Source of the DNA: Terribacillus halophilus
GTDB taxonomy: Bacteria; Bacillota; Bacilli; Bacillales; Amphibacillaceae
Direction: 5' to 3'
NCBI RefSeq assembly: GCF_900162685.1
Contig: NZ_LT727826.1
Coordinates: 1-64,000, forward strand
DNA: 64,000 nt
The position numbers and the translations under genes were made by a program. Of this stretch, positions 18,446 through 29,598 are shown one piece after another. A model generated the notes under the pieces. It saw only the letters and a program-made list of their open reading frames with translations. It made no database searches and had not been told where the DNA came from. Each line of letters begins with the position of its first letter. Within the stretch, counting starts at the first letter, position 1.

Positions 18446-18474
18446 TTGACATCTAACTGGAAACACTATATAAT
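18446..18474 (+). promoter_or_regulatory. SigA promoter of rplJ-rplL
   Basis: Perfect TTGACA (18446-18451), 17-nt spacer and perfect TATAAT (18469-18474), one of the strongest promoters in the window. It drives the L10 leader. Confidence 0.92.
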
Positions 18475-18484
18475 CAATTGTGGT

Positions 18485-18624
18485 TAAAACCTAATAAACG
18501 TTATACCTAAGACAGCAGGTGCCTTCGGGCTTAATCTCCTGCCGAGGTGTGTGAGATATAACAGGCAGTCTGTTCCGACTGTTCCTATATGATCATGCCT
18601 CCATGTCGAATGGAGGCATTTTTC
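18485..18624 (+). ncRNA. L10 leader (L10-L12 autoregulatory element)
   Basis: The stretch contains the conserved helices of the Firmicute L10 leader, including GCAGGTGCCTTCGGGC and CTCCTGCCGAGG, followed by an intrinsic terminator: ATGCCTCCAT (18595-18604) with ATGGAGGCAT (18610-18619) and T run. Binding of L10-(L12)4 is expected to favour termination and lower rplJL expression. Confidence 0.88.
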
Positions 18625-18673
18625 ATGTTAACTCCAGGTATAATGGTGAACAAGCTAACAGGAGGTGGAACAT

Positions 18674-19174
18674 ATGTCCAATATCATCGAACAAAAGAAA
18701 CAGGTTGTTACGGAAATCGCTGATAAATTCCAAGCGAGCCAATCTACAGTTATCGTAGACTACCGTGGTCTTTCTGTTTCTGAGGTGACTGAACTTCGCA
18801 AGCAGCTTCGTGAAGCTGGTGTGGATTTCAAAGTTTACAAAAACACAATGACTCGCCGTGCTACAGAAGTAGCTGGTTTGACAGAACTAGACGAGAACTT
18901 GACAGGCCCGACTGCTATTGCCTTCAGTAATGAAGATGTAATCGCTCCTGCTAAGATCTTGAACGAGTTCGCTAAAAAGCATGAAGCGCTAGAAATCAAA
19001 GCTGGTGTCATCCAAGGTAATGTAGCTAGTGTAGAACAAGTGAAAGAACTTGCATCTCTACCGAACTACGAAGGCTTGCTTTCTATGTTGCTTAGCGTGC
19101 TACAAGCACCGGTTCGCAACTTCGCTTATGCAGCGAAAGCAATCGCGGAACAAAAAGAAGAACAAGGCGCGTAA
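18674..19174 (+). CDS. rplJ: ribosomal protein L10
   Basis: 166-residue uL10, the base of the L12 stalk. The N-terminal domain ([40 protein letters not shown] segment) binds 23S rRNA and the C-terminal helix binds L12 dimers. The start ATG at 18674 follows GGAGGTGG; a GTG at 18665 overlaps that site. Controlled by the leader and terminator upstream. Confidence 0.97.
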   Translation: MSNIIEQKKQVVTEIADKFQASQSTVIVDYRGLSVSEVTELRKQLREAGVDFKVYKNTMTRRATEVAGLTELDENLTGPTAIAFSNEDVIAPAKILNEFAKKHEALEIKAGVIQGNVASVEQVKELASLPNYEGLLSMLLSVLQAPVRNFAYAAKAIAEQKEEQGA

Positions 19175-19226
19175 GGCTGCCTAAGACTTCCAAACAAAAA
19201 TACACATTTTCCAAGGAGGAAATAAC

Positions 19227-19589
19227 ATGTCTAAAGAGACAATCATTGAAGAGATTAAAGGTATGTCCGTTCTAGAATTGAACGATCTAGTTAAAGCTAT
19301 CGAAGAAGAATTCGGCGTAACTGCTGCTGCTCCTGTAGCTGCTGCTGCTGGTGGCGCTGCTGAAGCTGCTGAAGAGCAAACTGAATTTAACGTTGTTCTT
19401 ACAAGCGCTGGCGCTTCTAAAATCAAAGTTGTTAAAGCTGTACGTGAAGCAACTGGTCTAGGTCTTAAAGACGCTAAAGACCTTGTAGATAACGCTCCTG
19501 GTAACATCAAAGAAGGCGTTTCTAAAGAAGATGCTGAAGAACTTAAAGCTAAACTTGAAGAAGCTGGAGCTTCTGTAGAAGTTAAGTAA
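19227..19589 (+). CDS. rplL: ribosomal protein L7/L12
   Basis: 120-residue bL12. An N-terminal dimerisation helix region (about 1-33) is joined by an Ala/Gly-rich hinge (about 35-52, [17 protein letters not shown]) to the globular C-terminal domain that recruits translational GTPases ([21 protein letters not shown]). Codon use is strongly biased, as expected for a highly expressed protein. AAGGAGGAAATAAC precedes the ATG. A terminator follows the stop codon. Confidence 0.98.
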   Translation: MSKETIIEEIKGMSVLELNDLVKAIEEEFGVTAAAPVAAAAGGAAEAAEEQTEFNVVLTSAGASKIKVVKAVREATGLGLKDAKDLVDNAPGNIKEGVSKEDAEELKAKLEEAGASVEVK

Positions 19590-19595
19590 TAACAA

Positions 19596-19626
19596 GAAAG
19601 CTCGCCCTCGGGCGAGCTTTCCTTTT
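19596..19626 (+). terminator. terminator after rplL
   Basis: GAAAGCTCGCCC (19596-19607) pairs with GGGCGAGCTTTC (19610-19621), then TTTT. Intrinsic terminator, possibly partly read through. Confidence 0.88.
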
Positions 19627-19688
19627 ATCTATTTCTCCAATTCTCCATGGCAATCGTGAATGGATCCTGAAAAAGAAGGTGACCAATT

Positions 19689-20291
19689 ATGTCGGATCAT
19701 TATTATACTAACCAGCCAAATTCCGAAAGTGCTCCTGCTACATGGCAGTTCAACTTAAAAGGAGAGACACTCGTATTCACGTCGGATAGCGGTGTATTTT
19801 CCAAAAAAGAAGTCGATTTCGGTTCTAGGGTCTTGATTGATGTTTTTCACGAGCCGGAAATAGAGGGTGATATACTGGACTTGGGCTGTGGGTATGGACC
19901 GATTGGCATTTCGTTCGCAAAGGCATATCAAGAACGCTCTGTTGTTATGAGTGATGTAAATGAGCGTGCTGTTTCACTTGCGAGAAAGAATGCAGAAGCA
20001 AATGGTGCGGACAATACATCTTTTTATGTAAGTGATCGCTTAACTGCTTTTTCGGATCGTAAATTTGCAGCAATTGCTACTAATCCTCCAATCCGGGCAG
20101 GCAAGAAGCTTGTTCATCAATTATTTGAAGAAAGCTATCACGCTTTGCTTCCTCAAGGTGAGCTCTGGGTAGTTATCCAGAAGAAACAGGGCGCTCCATC
20201 TGCTCAGGAAAAACTGAATCAGCTATTTGGTTCTTGTGAGATCGTGAAAAAAGATAAAGGCTATTATATTCTACTGGCTAAAAAAGATTGA
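19689..20291 (+). CDS. RsmC-like class I SAM-dependent methyltransferase
   Basis: 200 residues. The SAM-binding motif I is ILDLGCGYGPIG (near residues 61-72), and the NPPIRAG segment (near 134) matches the NPPF/Y-type catalytic motif of N-methyltransferases acting on rRNA guanines. Corresponds in position to B. subtilis ybxB, between rplL and rpoB. The likely role is rRNA guanine N2 methylation, but the target is inferred from family only. AGAAGGTGA precedes the ATG. The rpoB promoter overlaps its stop codon. Confidence 0.88.
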   Translation: MSDHYYTNQPNSESAPATWQFNLKGETLVFTSDSGVFSKKEVDFGSRVLIDVFHEPEIEGDILDLGCGYGPIGISFAKAYQERSVVMSDVNERAVSLARKNAEANGADNTSFYVSDRLTAFSDRKFAAIATNPPIRAGKKLVHQLFEESYHALLPQGELWVVIQKKQGAPSAQEKLNQLFGSCEIVKKDKGYYILLAKKD

Positions 20292-20316
20292 CTCAAAGAA
20301 ATGCTTGTGATAGTAT
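20288..20316 (+). promoter_or_regulatory. extended -10 promoter of rpoBC
   Basis: TTGACT (20288-20293), 17-nt spacer, TAGTAT (20311-20316) preceded by TGA. It overlaps the stop codon of the upstream methyltransferase gene and implies a leader of about 600 nt before rpoB. Confidence 0.68.
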
Positions 20317-20323
20317 AGTAAAA

Positions 20324-20922
20324 TGCCAATAGGTAACGATACTTGGAGAAAAATATAATTTTTCTTTAGTAATCGTGTTTAAACTGTCGGCTGATTGGTA
20401 AGACTGCTATCATTATTATGCTTTTTGCCGTCGTCGATTTTATTTTAATATGTATGATTAGGGTATGTCGCCATTCGGGGGAGCTAGTAAGCTGAATTTT
20501 TAACGGTTTTTATGAAAAAACCTTTTTCGCTTTTAGCTTGCAGGCGGCGCAGAGTGAACAGTAGGAAGTATTTTGCTGTTGGAACTATACCACTTTTTGT
20601 TTTTTGTTAAACAGGAAGGGAAGCCCGCTTCATTACAACATTCACATCACATTCGTATTTATGCGAATGCTTTTCTATGTAAAAGAGAAGATGTGAACAA
20701 TGTAAATATTGTGGCGATTCATTTATGTTAGCTACAATATATAATTTATTGCTTGGAAAGTCAATCGGCATTTCCGGCAATTCAGGCAGACCTTTATCCG
20801 AAAAAGGCCCGTTATGTCTCTTTTAGGCAATGGGAATAAACTGTCACAAAGTGTTGATTTACTGCAGTTTACGGACTGTAGCTTGAATACATTACTAATG
20901 TTTGATTTGAGGGGTGAAGCTG
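20324..20922 (+). promoter_or_regulatory. long rpoB leader without a gene
   Basis: About 600 nt with no supportable ORF. It holds a hairpin CATTCG/CGAATG near 20653-20672 followed by CTTTT, enclosed by TTCACATC/GATGTGAA (about 20640-20700), and the block CGGCATTTCCGGCAAT (20766-20781) shared with the rplA leader. It probably carries regulatory RNA structure for rpoBC, but no known riboswitch is recognised. Confidence 0.45.
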
Positions 20923-23900
20923 TTGACAGGTCAAGTAGTTCAGTATGGACGACACCGCCAGCGCAGAAGCTATGCACGTATTAGTGAAGTGCTAGAGTTA
21001 CCGAATCTTATCGAGATTCAAACCGCTTCTTATGAATGGTTCTTAGAAGAAGGATTGCGAGAGATGTTCCAAGATATTTCCCCGATTGAAGATTTCGCGG
21101 GTAACCTATCGCTGGAATTTGTCGACTATAGCCTTGGCGAACCGAAATATCCAGTAGATGAAGCGAAAGAAAGAGACGTTACCTATAACGCTCCACTTCG
21201 TGTGAAAGTACGCTTGTTGAATAACGAAACAGGTGAAGTGAAAGAACAAGAAGTATTCATGGGTGATTTCCCATTAATGACTGATACAGGTACGTTCGTC
21301 ATTAATGGTGCGGAACGTGTTATCGTTTCTCAGCTTGTTCGTTCCCCTAGTGTTTATTTCAGTGAAAAAGTTGATAAGAACGGAAAACGCGGGCATACAG
21401 CTACTGTAATTCCTAACCGTGGTGCATGGTTGGAATTCGAAACAGATGCGAAAGATGTTGTACATGTACGTATTGACCGTACTCGTAAACTGCCAATCAC
21501 TGTATTGCTTCGTGCACTTGGATTCGGGACAGACCAAGAAATCATTGATTTGATTGGTGAGAACGAATACTTACGTAACACGTTGGAGAAAGACAACACA
21601 GAAACAACAGAAAAAGCATTGCTTGAAATCTATGAGCGTCTTCGCCCAGGTGAGCCGCCAACAGTAGAGAATGCGAAAAGCTTGCTTGTTTCTCGTTTCT
21701 TCGATCCAAAACGTTATGACCTAGCGCATGTAGGTCGTTACAAAATGAATAAAAAACTTAACATCGCAAACCGTCTTTTCAACCAAACATTGGCTGAGCC
21801 AGTTGTTGATGAAGAGACAGGCGAAGTGCTTGCTCAAAAAGGCGATAAATTAGACCGCCGTTTGCTTGATAAGATCCTTCCTCACTTGGACGGAACAAAC
21901 GGTAAATTCGGTGAAAATGTTGTTGAACCTCATGACGGTGTTGTAGAAGATCCTGTTGTAGTACAGACAATTAAAATTGTTGACCCTACAGATCCTGAAG
22001 GTGAGCGCACATTAAATGTTACTGGTAATGCTAAGGTTGATGACAGCATCAAGAATCTTGATCCTGCTGATATCTTATCTGCTGTCAGCTACTTCTTTAA
22101 CTTATTGTATGAAGTAGGCGGCACAGATGACATTGACCATCTTGGTAACAGAAGATTGCGTTCTGTTGGTGAGTTGCTTCAAAACCAATTCCGTATCGGT
22201 CTATCCCGTATGGAACGTGTGGTAAGAGAACGTATGTCTATCCAAGACACTTCTTCCATCACACCACAGCAGCTGATCAATATTCGTCCGGTAATTGCAT
22301 CGATTAAAGAGTTCTTTGGTAGCTCTCAGCTTTCCCAGTTCATGGACCAAACGAATCCGCTTGGTGAATTGACGCACAAACGTCGTCTTTCTGCTTTGGG
22401 ACCTGGTGGTCTTACGCGGGAACGTGCCGGCTTTGAAGTTCGTGACGTACATTACTCCCACTATGGAAGAATGTGTCCGATCGAAACGCCAGAGGGTCCG
22501 AACATTGGTTTGATTAACTCACTTTCATCTTATGCGAAAGTGAATAAATTTGGATTTATCGAAACGCCTTACCGCCGCGTTGATCCAGAAACAAACCGTG
22601 TTACAGAACATATCGACTACCTAACTGCTGATGAGCAAGATAACTATGTTATCGCACAGGCAAACTCTCCGTTATTAGAAGACGGAAGCTTCGAGAACGA
22701 AGAAGTAGTTGCTCGTTTCCGTGAAGAGAATACAATTGTAGGCCGTGATCGTATCGATTACATGGACGTATCGCCGAAGCAGGTTGTATCTGCCGCAACG
22801 GCATGTATTCCTTTCTTGGAAAACGATGACTCCAACCGTGCACTGATGGGTGCGAACATGCAGCGACAAGCAGTACCGTTGATGCAGCCAGAAGCGCCAA
22901 TCGTTGGTACGGGTATGGAATATGTATCGGGTAAAGACTCCGGTGCAGCTGTTATTTGCCGCGAAGACGGTATCGTCGAGCGTGTAGAAGCAAAAGAAAT
23001 CTTCGTACGACGTGTAACAGAAGTAGGCGGCAGTGAAGTAAAAGGCGACACGGACCGCTATCGTCTACAGAAATTCAAACGTTCCAACCAAGGAACGTGC
23101 TATAACCAGCGTCCAATCGTAAGTGTTGGCGACCGCGTCACTAAAGGAGAAATCCTTGCTGACGGACCTTCTATGGAAGATGGGGAGCTTGCACTTGGCC
23201 GTAACGTACTAGTTGCCTTCATGACATGGGAAGGTTACAACTACGAGGATGCGATCATCATGAGTGAACGCCTTGTAAAAGATGATGTTTATACATCTAT
23301 CCACATCGAGGAGTACGAATCAGAAGCTCGTGATACGAAGCTTGGACCAGAAGAAATCACTCGCGATATCCCTAACGTTGGGGAAGATGCACTGAAGAAC
23401 CTTGACGAGCGCGGTATTATCCGTGTTGGTGCTGAGGTTTCTGATGGTGATCTGCTTGTTGGTAAAGTAACACCTAAAGGCGTAACGGAGCTTTCTGCTG
23501 AAGAGCGTCTATTGCACGCAATCTTTGGTGAAAAAGCTCGTGAAGTACGTGATACTTCCCTTCGTGTACCACACGGTGCCGGCGGTATTGTCTTGGATGT
23601 TAAAATCTTCAACCGTGAAGATGGCGATGAGCTTCCTCCAGGTGTAAACCAGCTAGTGCGTGCCTACATCGTTCAGAAACGTAAGATTTCTGAAGGGGAT
23701 AAGATGGCCGGACGTCACGGTAACAAAGGTGTTATCTCTAAAATCCTTCCTGAAGAGGATATGCCGTTCATGCCAGACGGCACACCAGTTGATATCATGC
23801 TTAACCCATTAGGGGTACCATCTCGTATGAATATCGGTCAGGTGTTTGAGCTTCATTTAGGAATGGCAGCTCGTGCTCTAGGCATCCACGTTGCAACACC

Positions 23901-24462
23901 AGTATTTGATGGTGCGCGTGAAGAAGATGTTTGGGAAACACTTGAAGAAGCTGGAATGCCGCGTGATGCGAAAACAATCCTTTACGACGGAAGATCCGGT
24001 GAACCATTTGATAACCGCGTTTCTGTTGGTGTATCGTACATGATCAAGCTTGCTCACATGGTTGATGACAAGCTGCATGCACGTTCCACTGGTCCTTACT
24101 CTCTTGTTACGCAGCAGCCGCTAGGTGGTAAAGCCCAGTTCGGTGGACAGCGTTTCGGTGAGATGGAGGTATGGGCACTTGAAGCATACGGTGCAGCATA
24201 CACATTGCAAGAGATTCTAACAGTTAAATCCGATGACGTAGTCGGACGTGTGAAAACTTATGAAGCTATTGTTAAAGGTGATAATGTACCAGAGCCAGGT
24301 GTACCAGAATCATTCAAAGTATTGATTAAAGAACTTCAGAGTCTTGGTATGGATGTCAAGATCCTCAATGGTGATGAAGAAGAAGTAGAATTGCGCGAAC
24401 TCGAGGATGAAGACGATACGCAAGCGCCTGACCGCATCAATCTTGATGTACAGGAAGGTTAA
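20923..24462 (+). CDS. rpoB: RNA polymerase beta subunit
   Basis: 1179-residue catalytic subunit. The rifampicin pocket ([20 protein letters not shown] and [13 protein letters not shown]) has the sensitive-type residues at Asp, His and Ser positions. The C-terminal [15 protein letters not shown] and the [19 protein letters not shown] blocks contribute to the active site and contacts with beta'. The TTG start at 20923, 8 nt after GAGGGG, gives the N-terminus [15 protein letters not shown] as in Bacillus; GTG at 20914 overlaps the ribosome-binding site. The C-terminus is acidic. Cotranscribed with rpoC. Confidence 0.98.
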   Translation: MTGQVVQYGRHRQRRSYARISEVLELPNLIEIQTASYEWFLEEGLREMFQDISPIEDFAGNLSLEFVDYSLGEPKYPVDEAKERDVTYNAPLRVKVRLLNNETGEVKEQEVFMGDFPLMTDTGTFVINGAERVIVSQLVRSPSVYFSEKVDKNGKRGHTATVIPNRGAWLEFETDAKDVVHVRIDRTRKLPITVLLRALGFGTDQEIIDLIGENEYLRNTLEKDNTETTEKALLEIYERLRPGEPPTVENAKSLLVSRFFDPKRYDLAHVGRYKMNKKLNIANRLFNQTLAEPVVDEETGEVLAQKGDKLDRRLLDKILPHLDGTNGKFGENVVEPHDGVVEDPVVVQTIKIVDPTDPEGERTLNVTGNAKVDDSIKNLDPADILSAVSYFFNLLYEVGGTDDIDHLGNRRLRSVGELLQNQFRIGLSRMERVVRERMSIQDTSSITPQQLINIRPVIASIKEFFGSSQLSQFMDQTNPLGELTHKRRLSALGPGGLTRERAGFEVRDVHYSHYGRMCPIETPEGPNIGLINSLSSYAKVNKFGFIETPYRRVDPETNRVTEHIDYLTADEQDNYVIAQANSPLLEDGSFENEEVVARFREENTIVGRDRIDYMDVSPKQVVSAATACIPFLENDDSNRALMGANMQRQAVPLMQPEAPIVGTGMEYVSGKDSGAAVICREDGIVERVEAKEIFVRRVTEVGGSEVKGDTDRYRLQKFKRSNQGTCYNQRPIVSVGDRVTKGEILADGPSMEDGELALGRNVLVAFMTWEGYNYEDAIIMSERLVKDDVYTSIHIEEYESEARDTKLGPEEITRDIPNVGEDALKNLDERGIIRVGAEVSDGDLLVGKVTPKGVTELSAEERLLHAIFGEKAREVRDTSLRVPHGAGGIVLDVKIFNREDGDELPPGVNQLVRAYIVQKRKISEGDKMAGRHGNKGVISKILPEEDMPFMPDGTPVDIMLNPLGVPSRMNIGQVFELHLGMAARALGIHVATPVFDGAREEDVWETLEEAGMPRDAKTILYDGRSGEPFDNRVSVGVSYMIKLAHMVDDKLHARSTGPYSLVTQQPLGGKAQFGGQRFGEMEVWALEAYGAAYTLQEILTVKSDDVVGRVKTYEAIVKGDNVPEPGVPESFKVLIKELQSLGMDVKILNGDEEEVELRELEDEDDTQAPDRINLDVQEG

Positions 24463-24518
24463 GCGACGCAACATCAACTGCAGGGCAGTAACGGGATACT
24501 AAAAGGGAGGTAGGCCCC

Positions 24519-27500
24519 TTGATAGATGTAAATAATTTTGAGTTTATGAAAATAGGTTTGGCTTCACCTGATAAGATTCGTTCTTGGTCTTATGGAGAAG
24601 TGAAAAAGCCGGAAACGATCAACTATCGTACATTGAAGCCTGAGAAAGACGGTTTGTTCTGTGAACGTATCTTCGGTCCTCAAAAAGACTGGGAATGTCA
24701 CTGCGGAAAATACAAACGCGTCCGTTATAAAGGTGTTGTATGTGATCGCTGCGGCGTAGAAGTTACCAAAGCAAAAGTACGCCGTGAGCGTATGGGACAC
24801 ATCGAGCTAGCTGCTCCTGTGTCTCACATTTGGTACTTTAAAGGTATTCCAAGCCGTATGGGTCTTGTACTAGACTTGTCCCCTCGCGCGCTTGAAGAAG
24901 TTATTTACTTTGCAGCGTACATTGTGACTGAAACTGGTGACACAGCGCTTGAGAAGAAACAACTTCTTTCTGAAAAGGAATATCGCCTTTACCGCGAGAA
25001 ATACGGTAATACTTTCCAAGCCCAAATGGGTGCGGAAGCTATCCGTAAACTTCTTTCTGATATCGATGCAGAAAAAGAAGTAGAAACACTTCGTGAAGAG
25101 TTGAAAACAGCACAAGGTCAGCGTAGAACGCGTGCAATCAAACGTTTGGAAGTCTTGGAAGCGTTCCGTAATTCCGGAAATGATCCTTCTTGGATGGTAT
25201 TGGATGTTCTTCCAATCATCCCGCCTGAGCTTCGTCCGATGGTACAGCTTGACGGAGGACGTTTTGCTACGTCTGACTTGAACGATTTGTATCGCCGTGT
25301 AATCAACCGGAATAACCGTTTGAAACGCTTGCTTGATCTTGGCGCTCCTAGCATCATCGTACAAAATGAAAAACGTATGCTGCAGGAAGCTGTTGATGCG
25401 TTGATCGATAACGGTCGTCGCGGTCGTCCGGTTACAGGTCCTGGTAACCGTCCTTTGAAATCTCTTTCTCATATGCTGAAAGGTAAGCAAGGGCGTTTCC
25501 GTCAGAACTTACTAGGTAAACGTGTAGACTATTCCGGTCGTTCCGTAATCGTTGTAGGTCCGCATTTGAAGATGTATCAGTGTGGTCTTCCGAAAGAAAT
25601 GGCGCTTGAGCTATTCAAACCGTTCATCATGAAAGAATTGGTTGAAAAAGGACTTGCGCATAATATTAAATCTGCAAAACGTAAAATCGAACGCTTGCAC
25701 CCAGAAGTATGGGATGTACTCGAGGAAGTTATCCGCGAGCATCCAGTCTTGCTTAACCGTGCACCTACGCTTCACCGCCTAGGTATTCAGGCATTCGAAC
25801 CAACACTAGTAGAAGGCCGTGCAATCCGTCTTCACCCGCTCGTATGTACAGCATATAACGCTGACTTTGATGGTGACCAGATGGCCGTTCACGTACCTCT
25901 ATCTGCAGAAGCGCAAGCAGAAGCTCGTATTCTTATGCTTGCAGCACAGAACATCTTGAACCCGAAAGATGGTAAACCAGTTGTTACACCGTCTCAGGAT
26001 ATGGTACTAGGTAACTACTACTTGACGCTTGAGCGCGAAGATGCCATCGGTGAAGGTAAGATCTTCAATGATGTAAACGAAGCGATGCTTGCATATCAGA
26101 ACGGCTATGTACACTTGCACACTCGTGTAGCAGTACATGCAGGTTCATTGAAAAACGAAACATTCACTGCTGAGCAGAATGAACAGATCTTGCTTACATC
26201 AGTAGGTAAACTGATCTTTAATACAATTTTGCCGAGCTCGTTCCCTTACATGAACGAACCAACTCGCGAGAACTTAGAAGAAAAAACACCTGCACACTAC
26301 TTCGTTGAGAAGGGTGCGAACATTAAAGAGGAAATCGCTAAACGCGATGTTATCTCACCGTTCAAGAAAGGCTTCCTTGGAGACATCATTGCTGAAGTAT
26401 TCAAGCGTTTCAAAATCAGCGAAACGTCTAAGATGCTCGACCGCATGAAAGATCTTGGATTCAGCTATTCTACAAAAGCAGGTATTACAGTTGGTATCTC
26501 TGATATCGTCGTATTGAAAGAAAAAACAGAGATTCTTGATGAGGCACAATCACGTGTGGATAAAGTATTGAAACAGTTCCGCCGTGGTTTGATTACAGAA
26601 GAAGAACGTTATGACCGTGTTATCTCAATCTGGTCTAAAGCGAAGGATGATATTCAGGAACGTCTAATGAAATCCTTGAGCAACCGTAACCCGATCTTTA
26701 TGATGAGTGACTCTGGTGCCCGTGGTAACGCATCTAACTTCACACAGCTTGCTGGTATGCGTGGTCTAATGGCCAACCCGGCCGGCCGAATCATCGAATT
26801 GCCGATCAAGTCCAGTTTCCGTGAAGGTTTGACAGTACTTGAGTACTTCATCTCTACACATGGTGCGCGTAAAGGTCTTGCCGATACCGCTCTGAAAACA
26901 GCCGATTCTGGTTACTTGACTCGTCGTCTAGTTGACGTTGCGCAGGATGTTATCATCCGTGAAGAAGATTGTGGAACTGACCGCAGCTTGAAAGTGCGCG
27001 CACTTACAGAAGGCACAGAAATGATCGAACCATTGTATGACCGTCTTGTTGGACGTACAGCATTTGAGAATGTGAAACATCCAGAAACAGGCGACGTTAT
27101 CGTAACGAAGAATGAATTGATTAATGAAGATACTGCTAGACAGATTATTGAAGCTGGTATTGAAGAAGTTTCAATCCGTACTGTGTTTACATGTAATACA
27201 AAACACGGAGCTTGTAAGAAATGTTATGGCCGTAACCTTGCAACTGGCAGCGACGTTGAAGTCGGTGAGGCAGTTGGTATCATCGCAGCACAATCCATCG
27301 GTGAACCAGGAACACAGCTTACAATGCGTACGTTCCACACAGGCGGGGTAGCTGGAGACGATATTACACAAGGTTTGCCGCGTATCCAGGAATTGTTCGA
27401 GGCGCGTCATCCTAAAGGTCAAGCGGTTATTTCCGAAATCAAAGGTACTGTCATCGAAATCAACGAAGTCAAAGAGAAGCAAGAAGTTGTTGTTCAAGGT

Positions 27501-28130
27501 ACCGTTGAGACGAAGACATACACAGCTCCATACGGCGCACGTCTGCGTGTTGCGGAGGGCGATGTAATTGAAGCTGGTGAAGGACTGACTGAAGGTTCTA
27601 TCGATCCGAAAGAATTGCTTCGTGTCCGCGGTGTTGCTGGTGTTCAGCAGTATCTATTGAAAGAAGTACAAAAAGTATATCGTATGCAAGGTGTAGAAAT
27701 TGGCGATAAACACGTAGAAGTAATGGTTCGTCAGATGCTTCGTAAAGTACGTGTTGTCGATTCCGGGCAAACGAATGTACTGCCAGGGTCTCTTCTTGAG
27801 ATTCACCAATTCAGAGAAGCAAACCGTTCTGTACTTCAAGAAGACTTACAGCCGGCAAGCGGTAAGCCAGTATTACTTGGTATTACAAAAGCTTCCCTGG
27901 AAACTGATTCCTTCTTGTCTGCTGCTTCCTTCCAGGAAACAACTCGTGTCTTGACTGATGCAGCAATTAAAGGTAAGCGTGATGAGCTTCTCGGTCTGAA
28001 AGAGAATGTCATCATCGGTAAACTAGTTCCAGCAGGTACTGGTATGCCGCAGTATCGTAAGATTAAAGCGAAACTGGATGTACCTGAAGAAATGACGGAA
28101 GATCAAGATTTAGAATCTGTTACACCATAA
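24519..28130 (+). CDS. rpoC: RNA polymerase beta' subunit
   Basis: 1203 residues. The N-terminal zinc site is CHCGKY...CDRC (about 60-78); the catalytic Mg-binding motif NADFDGDQM lies near 449-457; the second zinc site and trigger-loop regions are present (CGTDR...[27 protein letters not shown]). TTG start at 24519 with AAAGGGAGG upstream. It closes the rpoBC transcription unit, after which an inverted-repeat region and a new promoter precede rplGB. Confidence 0.98.
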   Translation: MIDVNNFEFMKIGLASPDKIRSWSYGEVKKPETINYRTLKPEKDGLFCERIFGPQKDWECHCGKYKRVRYKGVVCDRCGVEVTKAKVRRERMGHIELAAPVSHIWYFKGIPSRMGLVLDLSPRALEEVIYFAAYIVTETGDTALEKKQLLSEKEYRLYREKYGNTFQAQMGAEAIRKLLSDIDAEKEVETLREELKTAQGQRRTRAIKRLEVLEAFRNSGNDPSWMVLDVLPIIPPELRPMVQLDGGRFATSDLNDLYRRVINRNNRLKRLLDLGAPSIIVQNEKRMLQEAVDALIDNGRRGRPVTGPGNRPLKSLSHMLKGKQGRFRQNLLGKRVDYSGRSVIVVGPHLKMYQCGLPKEMALELFKPFIMKELVEKGLAHNIKSAKRKIERLHPEVWDVLEEVIREHPVLLNRAPTLHRLGIQAFEPTLVEGRAIRLHPLVCTAYNADFDGDQMAVHVPLSAEAQAEARILMLAAQNILNPKDGKPVVTPSQDMVLGNYYLTLEREDAIGEGKIFNDVNEAMLAYQNGYVHLHTRVAVHAGSLKNETFTAEQNEQILLTSVGKLIFNTILPSSFPYMNEPTRENLEEKTPAHYFVEKGANIKEEIAKRDVISPFKKGFLGDIIAEVFKRFKISETSKMLDRMKDLGFSYSTKAGITVGISDIVVLKEKTEILDEAQSRVDKVLKQFRRGLITEEERYDRVISIWSKAKDDIQERLMKSLSNRNPIFMMSDSGARGNASNFTQLAGMRGLMANPAGRIIELPIKSSFREGLTVLEYFISTHGARKGLADTALKTADSGYLTRRLVDVAQDVIIREEDCGTDRSLKVRALTEGTEMIEPLYDRLVGRTAFENVKHPETGDVIVTKNELINEDTARQIIEAGIEEVSIRTVFTCNTKHGACKKCYGRNLATGSDVEVGEAVGIIAAQSIGEPGTQLTMRTFHTGGVAGDDITQGLPRIQELFEARHPKGQAVISEIKGTVIEINEVKEKQEVVVQGTVETKTYTAPYGARLRVAEGDVIEAGEGLTEGSIDPKELLRVRGVAGVQQYLLKEVQKVYRMQGVEIGDKHVEVMVRQMLRKVRVVDSGQTNVLPGSLLEIHQFREANRSVLQEDLQPASGKPVLLGITKASLETDSFLSAASFQETTRVLTDAAIKGKRDELLGLKENVIIGKLVPAGTGMPQYRKIKAKLDVPEEMTEDQDLESVTP

Positions 28131-28165
28131 CGGTGCCCTTAATACACAAGGAAACTAAATAATTG

Positions 28166-28243
28166 TCGGAAGCACTGTAAATCTCTCGTAAGGTGATTGA
28201 CAATCACCTTACTTGAGTGATACTATATTCAAGGTGCTTCCGA
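28166..28243 (+). repeat. nested inverted repeats between rpoC and rplGB
   Basis: TCGGAAGCAC (28166-28175) is the exact inverse of GTGCTTCCGA (28234-28243). Inside it, GTAAGGTGATT (28188-28198) is the exact inverse of AATCACCTTAC (28202-28212) with a 3-nt loop. The rplGB promoter is wholly inside this structure, its -35 across the inner loop. Confidence 0.8.
28197..28226 (+). promoter_or_regulatory. extended -10 promoter of rplGB and the str cluster
   Basis: Perfect TTGACA (28197-28202), 18-nt spacer and TACTAT (28221-28226) preceded by TGA. It is embedded in nested inverted repeats. Confidence 0.78.
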
Positions 28244-28273
28244 TTCTCCTTGTATACTTTGGAGGATATGCAT

Positions 28274-28525
28274 ATGTCTTATGAAAAAGTAGCACAAGCT
28301 AACACGGGAATCGTTATCGGAACCAAACAAACACTGAAAGCCATGAAGCAGGTTGAAGTGGATACAGTTGTCATTGCAAATGACGCTGCCGAGCACATTA
28401 CCAGCCAGGTAATAAAGCTGGCAGAAGAATTAAGCATACCAGTGATCCAAGTCGATTCTATGAAACGATTAGGAGAAGCTTGTGGCATAGATGTAGGGAC
28501 AGCTACTTTGGCAATTAAAAGATAG
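28274..28525 (+). CDS. rplGB: L7Ae-family RNA-binding protein (YbxF/RplGB)
   Basis: 83-residue small L7Ae/L30e/S12e/Gadd45-fold protein. The family pattern IGTKQTLKAMKQ (14-25), VVIANDAAEHIT (33-44) and a C-terminal GEACGIDVGTA fit the YbxF subfamily, which binds kink-turn RNA. ATG at 28274 is 7 nt after GGAGGA; the ATG at 28268 is too close to it. Located between rpoC and rpsL as in B. subtilis. Its precise role on the ribosome is uncertain. Confidence 0.92.
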   Translation: MSYEKVAQANTGIVIGTKQTLKAMKQVEVDTVVIANDAAEHITSQVIKLAEELSIPVIQVDSMKRLGEACGIDVGTATLAIKR

Positions 28526-28633
28526 TTTTGACGCAGCTGATGCTAGCTCAGCTCGTGAAAGCTTTGTTTTTTGCCCTAAAATGAACCACCTGGATGTGTG
28601 GTATTACAAAAAGCTTTGAAAGGAGGAAAAAAC

Positions 28634-29047
28634 ATGCCTACTATTAACCAATTAGTACGCAAAGGTCGCGTAAGCAAATCAAAGAAATCTGACTCTCCAG
28701 CATTGAACAAAGGGTACAACAGTTTCAAGAAGTCTTTGACTGATCAGTCTTCTCCACAAAAACGTGGTGTATGTACTCGTGTTGGTACAATGACTCCGAA
28801 GAAACCAAACTCCGCGTTGCGTAAATATGCACGTGTACGTTTGACAAACGGAATCGAGGTTACTGCCTACATTCCTGGTATCGGACATAACTTGCAAGAG
28901 CACAGTGTTGTTTTGATCCGCGGCGGACGTGTAAAAGATTTACCGGGTGTACGTTACCATATCGTACGTGGTGCGCTTGATACTTCAGGTGTTGACGGCC
29001 GTGCTCAAGGTCGTTCTAAATATGGAACAAAACGCCCTAAAAAATAA
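28634..29047 (+). CDS. rpsL: ribosomal protein S12
   Basis: 137-residue uS12 of the decoding centre. The conserved segments [17 protein letters not shown] and [18 protein letters not shown] carry lysines at the two positions where substitutions give streptomycin resistance, so the allele looks sensitive. AAAGGAGGAAAAAAC precedes ATG at 28634; the in-frame GTG at 28598 lies in leader sequence. First gene of the str cluster with rpsG, fusA and tuf. Confidence 0.97.
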   Translation: MPTINQLVRKGRVSKSKKSDSPALNKGYNSFKKSLTDQSSPQKRGVCTRVGTMTPKKPNSALRKYARVRLTNGIEVTAYIPGIGHNLQEHSVVLIRGGRVKDLPGVRYHIVRGALDTSGVDGRAQGRSKYGTKRPKK

Positions 29048-29088
29048 AACTAAAATAATTTGAACATCATAGGAAAGGAGGAGAACAT

Positions 29089-29559
29089 ATGCCAAGAAAA
29101 GGTCCTGTTGCGAAACGCGACGTATTACCAGATCCGTTGTACAACTCTAAATTGGTAACTCGTTTGATTAACCAAATCATGGTTGACGGACAACGCGGAA
29201 AAGCACAAAAGATTCTTTATGCAGCATTTGAACTAGTTAAAGAACGTAGCGGTAACGATCCAATGGAGGTTTTCGAAAATTCCATGAAGAACGTAATGCC
29301 TGTACTTGAAGTACGTGCGCGCCGTGTTGGTGGTTCTAACTACCAAGTTCCTGTTGAAGTACGCCCAGAGCGTCGTCAAGCACTAGGTCTTCGTTACATT
29401 GTTAACTATTCCCGTCTACGTGGCGAGAAAACAATGGAAGAGCGTCTTGCTAACGAAATTCTTGATGCGTCTAACAACACTGGTGCTTCTGTTAAGAAGC
29501 GTGAAGATATGCATAAAATGGCGGAAGCAAACAAAGCGTTTGCTCACTACCGCTGGTAA
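29089..29559 (+). CDS. rpsG: ribosomal protein S7
   Basis: 156-residue uS7, a primary binder of the 3' domain of 16S rRNA at the E site. The segment [20 protein letters not shown] at the N-terminus and the block [20 protein letters not shown] (near 75-94) are typical. AAAGGAGGAGAA precedes the ATG. In enterobacteria S7 regulates the str operon; no clear equivalent site is evident here. Confidence 0.97.
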   Translation: MPRKGPVAKRDVLPDPLYNSKLVTRLINQIMVDGQRGKAQKILYAAFELVKERSGNDPMEVFENSMKNVMPVLEVRARRVGGSNYQVPVEVRPERRQALGLRYIVNYSRLRGEKTMEERLANEILDASNNTGASVKKREDMHKMAEANKAFAHYRW

Positions 29560-29598
29560 GATACAACTTAAATTCACTCTAGGAAGGAGAAATACTGC

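Noticed and set aside
20732-20977. Minus-strand reading frame in the rpoB leader
   Set aside because: No ribosome-binding site and no recognised domain; it runs over the repeated block and the rpoB start, so it is most likely chance.
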